A stretch of DNA of 64,000 bases, taken from positions 1 to 64,000 of the forward strand of contig JAJFFP010000008.1 of NCBI GenBank assembly GCA_021776595.1. Reading direction: 5' to 3'. Position 1 is the stretch's first letter, and each line of letters begins with the position of its first letter. A program made the position numbers and the translations under genes. The notes under the pieces are model-generated. The model had not been told where the DNA came from. It saw nothing but the letters and a program-made list of their open reading frames with translations, and did not search any database. Origin of the DNA: Robiginitomaculum sp. GTDB taxonomy: Bacteria > Pseudomonadota > Alphaproteobacteria > Caulobacterales > Maricaulaceae. Shown here in pieces: positions 61,339-64,000 of this stretch.

Positions 61339-62622
61339 ATGGACCAGTATAAATCAGAATTCGTGCGCAGCCTTGTTTCCCGTGGCTACCACTATCAGGC
61401 CACAGATATTGAGGGTATTGATCGCGCCGCCAAAGATGGCCCTTTGAGCGCCTATATTGGTTTTGATTGCACGGCCCCCAGTTTGCATATTGGCTCGTTA
61501 GTGCAAATCATGTTGCTCCGCCGCCTGCAACAGGCAGGAGGCAAGCCAATCGTCTTGCTGGGTGGCGGCACCACCAAAATCGGTGATCCGTCTGACAAGG
61601 ACAAGTCCCGCCCGGTGCTGACCGAAGAACAGATAAATGCCAATAAAGAAAGCCTGAAAGGGGTCTTTTCCAAATTTCTGACATTTGGCGATGGACCGAC
61701 CGATGCTGTTATGGTCGATAATGCTGACTGGCTGGAAGGCCTCGGCTATATTGATTTTTTGCGTGATGTGGGACGTTTCTTTTCGATCAACCGCATGATT
61801 GCACTGGAAAGCGTCAAGCGACGTCTTGATCGCGAACAGGAAATGACCTTTCTGGAATTCAATTACATGCTGTTGCAAGCCTATGATTTTCTGGAACTGA
61901 ACCAGCGCCATGACTGCCGCCTGCAAATGGGTGGCTCGGACCAATGGGGAAATATCATCAATGGTCGTGAATTAATTCATAAATACAAGGTCGAAAAAGC
62001 GGGCGAAGAACGCGAGGTCGAAAAGGCCTTTGGTTTTACCGCGCCTCTGATCACCACTGCATCAGGTGCCAAAATGGGTAAAACTGCCAATGGCGCCGTA
62101 TGGCTAAACGCCGATCAGCGTAGTCCGTATGAATACTGGCAATTCTGGCGCAATTGCGAAGATGCAGACGTGGGCCGCTTTATGCGCCTGTTTACCGATA
62201 TGCCCCTGGATGAAATTTCCAGATACGAGGCCCTTGAAGGCGCTGAGATTAACGATGCCAAGATTGTGCTTGCCAATGCCTGCACGGGCATGCTGCATGG
62301 TGAAGAGGCCGCAAAGTCCGCCGCAGAAACTGCCCACGCCACGTTTGAGCAGGGCCTTGCCGGCGATGCGCTACCCAAGGTGCAGTTAAGTGCGGATGAG
62401 TTCAAATGCGGGATTTCCCTGATTGCGCTATTTGAACGGGCCGGGCTGGTGGCTTCTCGCGGGGAAGCCAAGCGCCACATCAAGGCAGGGGCGTTAAAGC
62501 TAAACGGTCAAACCGTAACCGATATGCAAGCGCAGATTAGTGCACAGGATTTTACCGATCAGCAAAATCTGAAACTTTCGGTGGGCAAGAAAAAACACGC
62601 GCTGGTTCTACGGCCCGTCTGA
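61339..62622 (+). CDS. tyrS: tyrosyl-tRNA synthetase
   Basis: 427-residue class I aminoacyl-tRNA synthetase for tyrosine. The HIGH motif reads HIGS (residues 50-53), and the KMSKS motif reads KMGKT in ASGAKMGKTANGAV. Tyrosine-binding YMLLQAYDFLEL and GGSDQWGNI motifs are present, and the C-terminal S4-like RNA-binding domain starts near SRGEAKRHIKAGALKLNG. Length agrees with bacterial TyrRS. The last 15 bp overlap the convergent AsmA-like gene. Confidence 0.97.
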   Translation: MDQYKSEFVRSLVSRGYHYQATDIEGIDRAAKDGPLSAYIGFDCTAPSLHIGSLVQIMLLRRLQQAGGKPIVLLGGGTTKIGDPSDKDKSRPVLTEEQINANKESLKGVFSKFLTFGDGPTDAVMVDNADWLEGLGYIDFLRDVGRFFSINRMIALESVKRRLDREQEMTFLEFNYMLLQAYDFLELNQRHDCRLQMGGSDQWGNIINGRELIHKYKVEKAGEEREVEKAFGFTAPLITTASGAKMGKTANGAVWLNADQRSPYEYWQFWRNCEDADVGRFMRLFTDMPLDEISRYEALEGAEINDAKIVLANACTGMLHGEEAAKSAAETAHATFEQGLAGDALPKVQLSADEFKCGISLIALFERAGLVASRGEAKRHIKAGALKLNGQTVTDMQAQISAQDFTDQQNLKLSVGKKKHALVLRPV

Positions 62623-64000
62623 GGGCGGTGTTTCCTCTGGAGAGTCATCCGCCTTTTCCTCTTTGCTGTCCGTTGGCGCATTGCCAGGAATAACTTGGTC
62701 CACTTCCGCCGGATTGACACCCCCTTCAAAAATGCGCCGAAATACGCCCGGCGTTAATGCGGAGAGCGGATTTACAAACACCTGCAACGCATCAAACGGG
62801 CCTTTAACAGAGTATGACAAGCCGATCAGGCCCTCGCCCTTGCGCGATACAAGCGCTTTGCCAATTAACGGCAATTTTCCAAGCGCTGAGTTTAGGGAAT
62901 ACGCCGGAGCAAGGGCGCCGTTCAGGTCCATGTTTTTTTCTACCAGATCAACGCTGCCCGAAACCGTGACGCCCAAAGCCGGGCCGGTAGCCCGTGCCGC
63001 ACCAATATCCACCTTGCCATCATGAAATTCCAGTGGCGCAATCAGTTTTTTAAACCCCAAACCTTCGCCGCTCATGGTGTTGGCAATGCCGGTGAGTGAG
63101 CCCAGCGATAGCATACGCGCCATCACAGGCACATTGCCCAGTTTGAAATCTTGCATGGTAAAATTCAAACGGGTATGGCGGCCACTATCATCGCCCAATA
63201 CCCCGGCGATTTCCAATGTGCCATTATGCACACTATTGGCCCCAAAAAGCGCTTCAATCACCATGCCTGCATCATCACTTCGACCGGTTAACTGTCGCAC
63301 GTTCGCTTCATCTGGCTTTATTGAGAACACGGCGTTACCGTTTGGTGTTGCCGAACTAAAATCAAGATATTCAATGTCCTGATCGCCTCTTTTGAAGTGA
63401 ATATACCCATCACGTAATGTCAATGAATCCGAAGCCAGCGCACGATCAAATGAAAAATCTGCAACCAGTCCAAAGCCAAGATCGGTGCTGGCTCCCTGGG
63501 TCAGGCCGCGCACAAACCCGCGCGCATCGAGCGATTTTGCATGTCCTTTAAGCACAAAGGCACCGGCCATATCGCGCTGTAAATCGGCGGTAAAGTCAAA
63601 CAGTCCCTCCATGCTGGCCTGGCTGATCCGGGCGCTCTGCACACCCCCTTCTGCGGTAATGGAAAGATTGCCTTTTAAGGTAAATCCCTCGGTTTGGGCT
63701 TCAAAATCAGATATATCGTAACCGCCATCCTTGCGCCGACCCAGTAACAGGCTGGCATGACCGGGCTGTCCGGTTGGCTTCTCCCAATCCCCGCGAGGCG
63801 ACATTAATCGTGCCGAGGTCAGGTCTGCTTCCAGCTTTGCACTGGCGATGTTTTTGCCTTCACCGGAAGTGATCAGATGAATGTCCATCGGTCCATCAAC
63901 AAATAGCCGGGTTGGTATCCCAAGGTCATCAAATACTTTTGCATCCGCCGTAACGTCTATTTCCAGTTGTGTGCGTGGTTCATTGACGGGGAAAAAGGTT
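62608..64000 (-). CDS. AsmA/DUF3971-like large envelope protein, N-terminal part outside the window
   Basis: The visible 463 codons are the C-terminal part of a longer protein that runs off the window at 64000; the frame stays open to the edge. The AsmA-like C-terminal domain is recognisable (LNFTMQDFKLGNVPVMARMLSL, KLIAPLEFHDGKVDIGAARATGPALG, GKLPLIGKALVSRKGEGLIGLSYSVKGPFDALQVFVNPLSALTPGVFR, each read in parts). Proteins of this YhdP/DUF3971 class span the periplasm and are thought to carry lipids to the outer membrane. It ends in an acidic Glu/Asp/Pro tail. It lies convergent to tyrS, as commonly in alphaproteobacteria. Confidence 0.82.
   Translation of the reverse strand, partial: TFFPVNEPRTQLEIDVTADAKVFDDLGIPTRLFVDGPMDIHLITSGEGKNIASAKLEADLTSARLMSPRGDWEKPTGQPGHASLLLGRRKDGGYDISDFEAQTEGFTLKGNLSITAEGGVQSARISQASMEGLFDFTADLQRDMAGAFVLKGHAKSLDARGFVRGLTQGASTDLGFGLVADFSFDRALASDSLTLRDGYIHFKRGDQDIEYLDFSSATPNGNAVFSIKPDEANVRQLTGRSDDAGMVIEALFGANSVHNGTLEIAGVLGDDSGRHTRLNFTMQDFKLGNVPVMARMLSLGSLTGIANTMSGEGLGFKKLIAPLEFHDGKVDIGAARATGPALGVTVSGSVDLVEKNMDLNGALAPAYSLNSALGKLPLIGKALVSRKGEGLIGLSYSVKGPFDALQVFVNPLSALTPGVFRRIFEGGVNPAEVDQVIPGNAPTDSKEEKADDSPEETPPSDGP

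Overview
This 64 kb stretch is chromosomal DNA from an alphaproteobacterium. The evidence is gene content: a cbb3 oxidase (ccoNO), GatCAB amidotransferase, an IscR-controlled iscS-suf operon, TIGR02301 and MlaA/MlaC proteins, and dispersed palindromic repeats of the type common in this class. A polysaccharide locus whose gene set resembles the Caulobacter holdfast (hfs) genes, together with motB, points to a stalked or budding, swimming relative in the Caulobacterales/Maricaulales/Hyphomonadaceae area. Base composition looks near 50% GC by eye, with one clearly AT-rich patch at about 33.6-35.9 kb. I see no transposase, phage gene, CRISPR array, rRNA or tRNA that I can support.

Layout. 1-2201: ccoO (cut by the window edge) and ccoN on the minus strand. 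2474-13545: surface polysaccharide locus with an N-acyltransferase, flippase, glycosyltransferase, deacetylase, second glycosyltransferase, polymerase/ligase, O-acyltransferase, a degenerate CpsD-like protein, a Wzz-type co-polymerase and a Wza-type exporter. 13554-18681: a small SEL1-like protein, a carboxylesterase lipoprotein and a TonB-dependent receptor. 18873-24541: pyrB with an inactive-looking dihydroorotase, divergent from gatCAB. 24543-30738: mostly membrane, secreted or poorly known proteins, with a repeat-rich stretch. 30825-33560: dihydroorotase, ygfZ and a frameshifted tag. 33860-35755: an AT-rich orphan asparagine synthase. 35981-40037: mdh, peroxiredoxin, Dps, oxyR and a beta-hydroxyacid dehydrogenase. 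40100-45594: penicillin-acylase family protein, motB, mlaC and two tandem mlaA genes. 45693-50437: GMC oxidoreductase and divergent glpK/glpD. 50440-51858: a large unknown secreted protein. 51955-59248: sufT, sufS, sufD, sufC, cupin, sufB, iscS-like and iscR, all on the minus strand. 59482-64000: alpha/beta hydrolase, anmK, tyrS and a partial AsmA/DUF3971-like protein.

How the genes fit together. The polysaccharide genes cover building, N-acetyl removal, acyl decoration, flipping, polymerisation and export of one polymer. The initiating sugar-phosphate transferase and any cell anchor are not in this window. The oxyR, dps and peroxiredoxin genes form a peroxide-defence block. The iscR-suf operon has an excellent candidate IscR site in its promoter. 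glpK and glpD form a complete glycerol to dihydroxyacetone-phosphate route from a shared divergent promoter.

The most interesting observations are: glpK appears to use a CTG start codon; palindromic repeats are inserted in frame inside a TolB-like/TPR gene; a 29-bp coding tail occurs twice, flanking that same gene, and the copies differ only at synonymous positions; pyrB is coupled to a dihydroorotase homologue without its metal ligands; the CpsD-like protein lacks its P-loop lysine; and tag looks freshly inactivated by a deletion of about 22 bp beside an AT-rich insertion.
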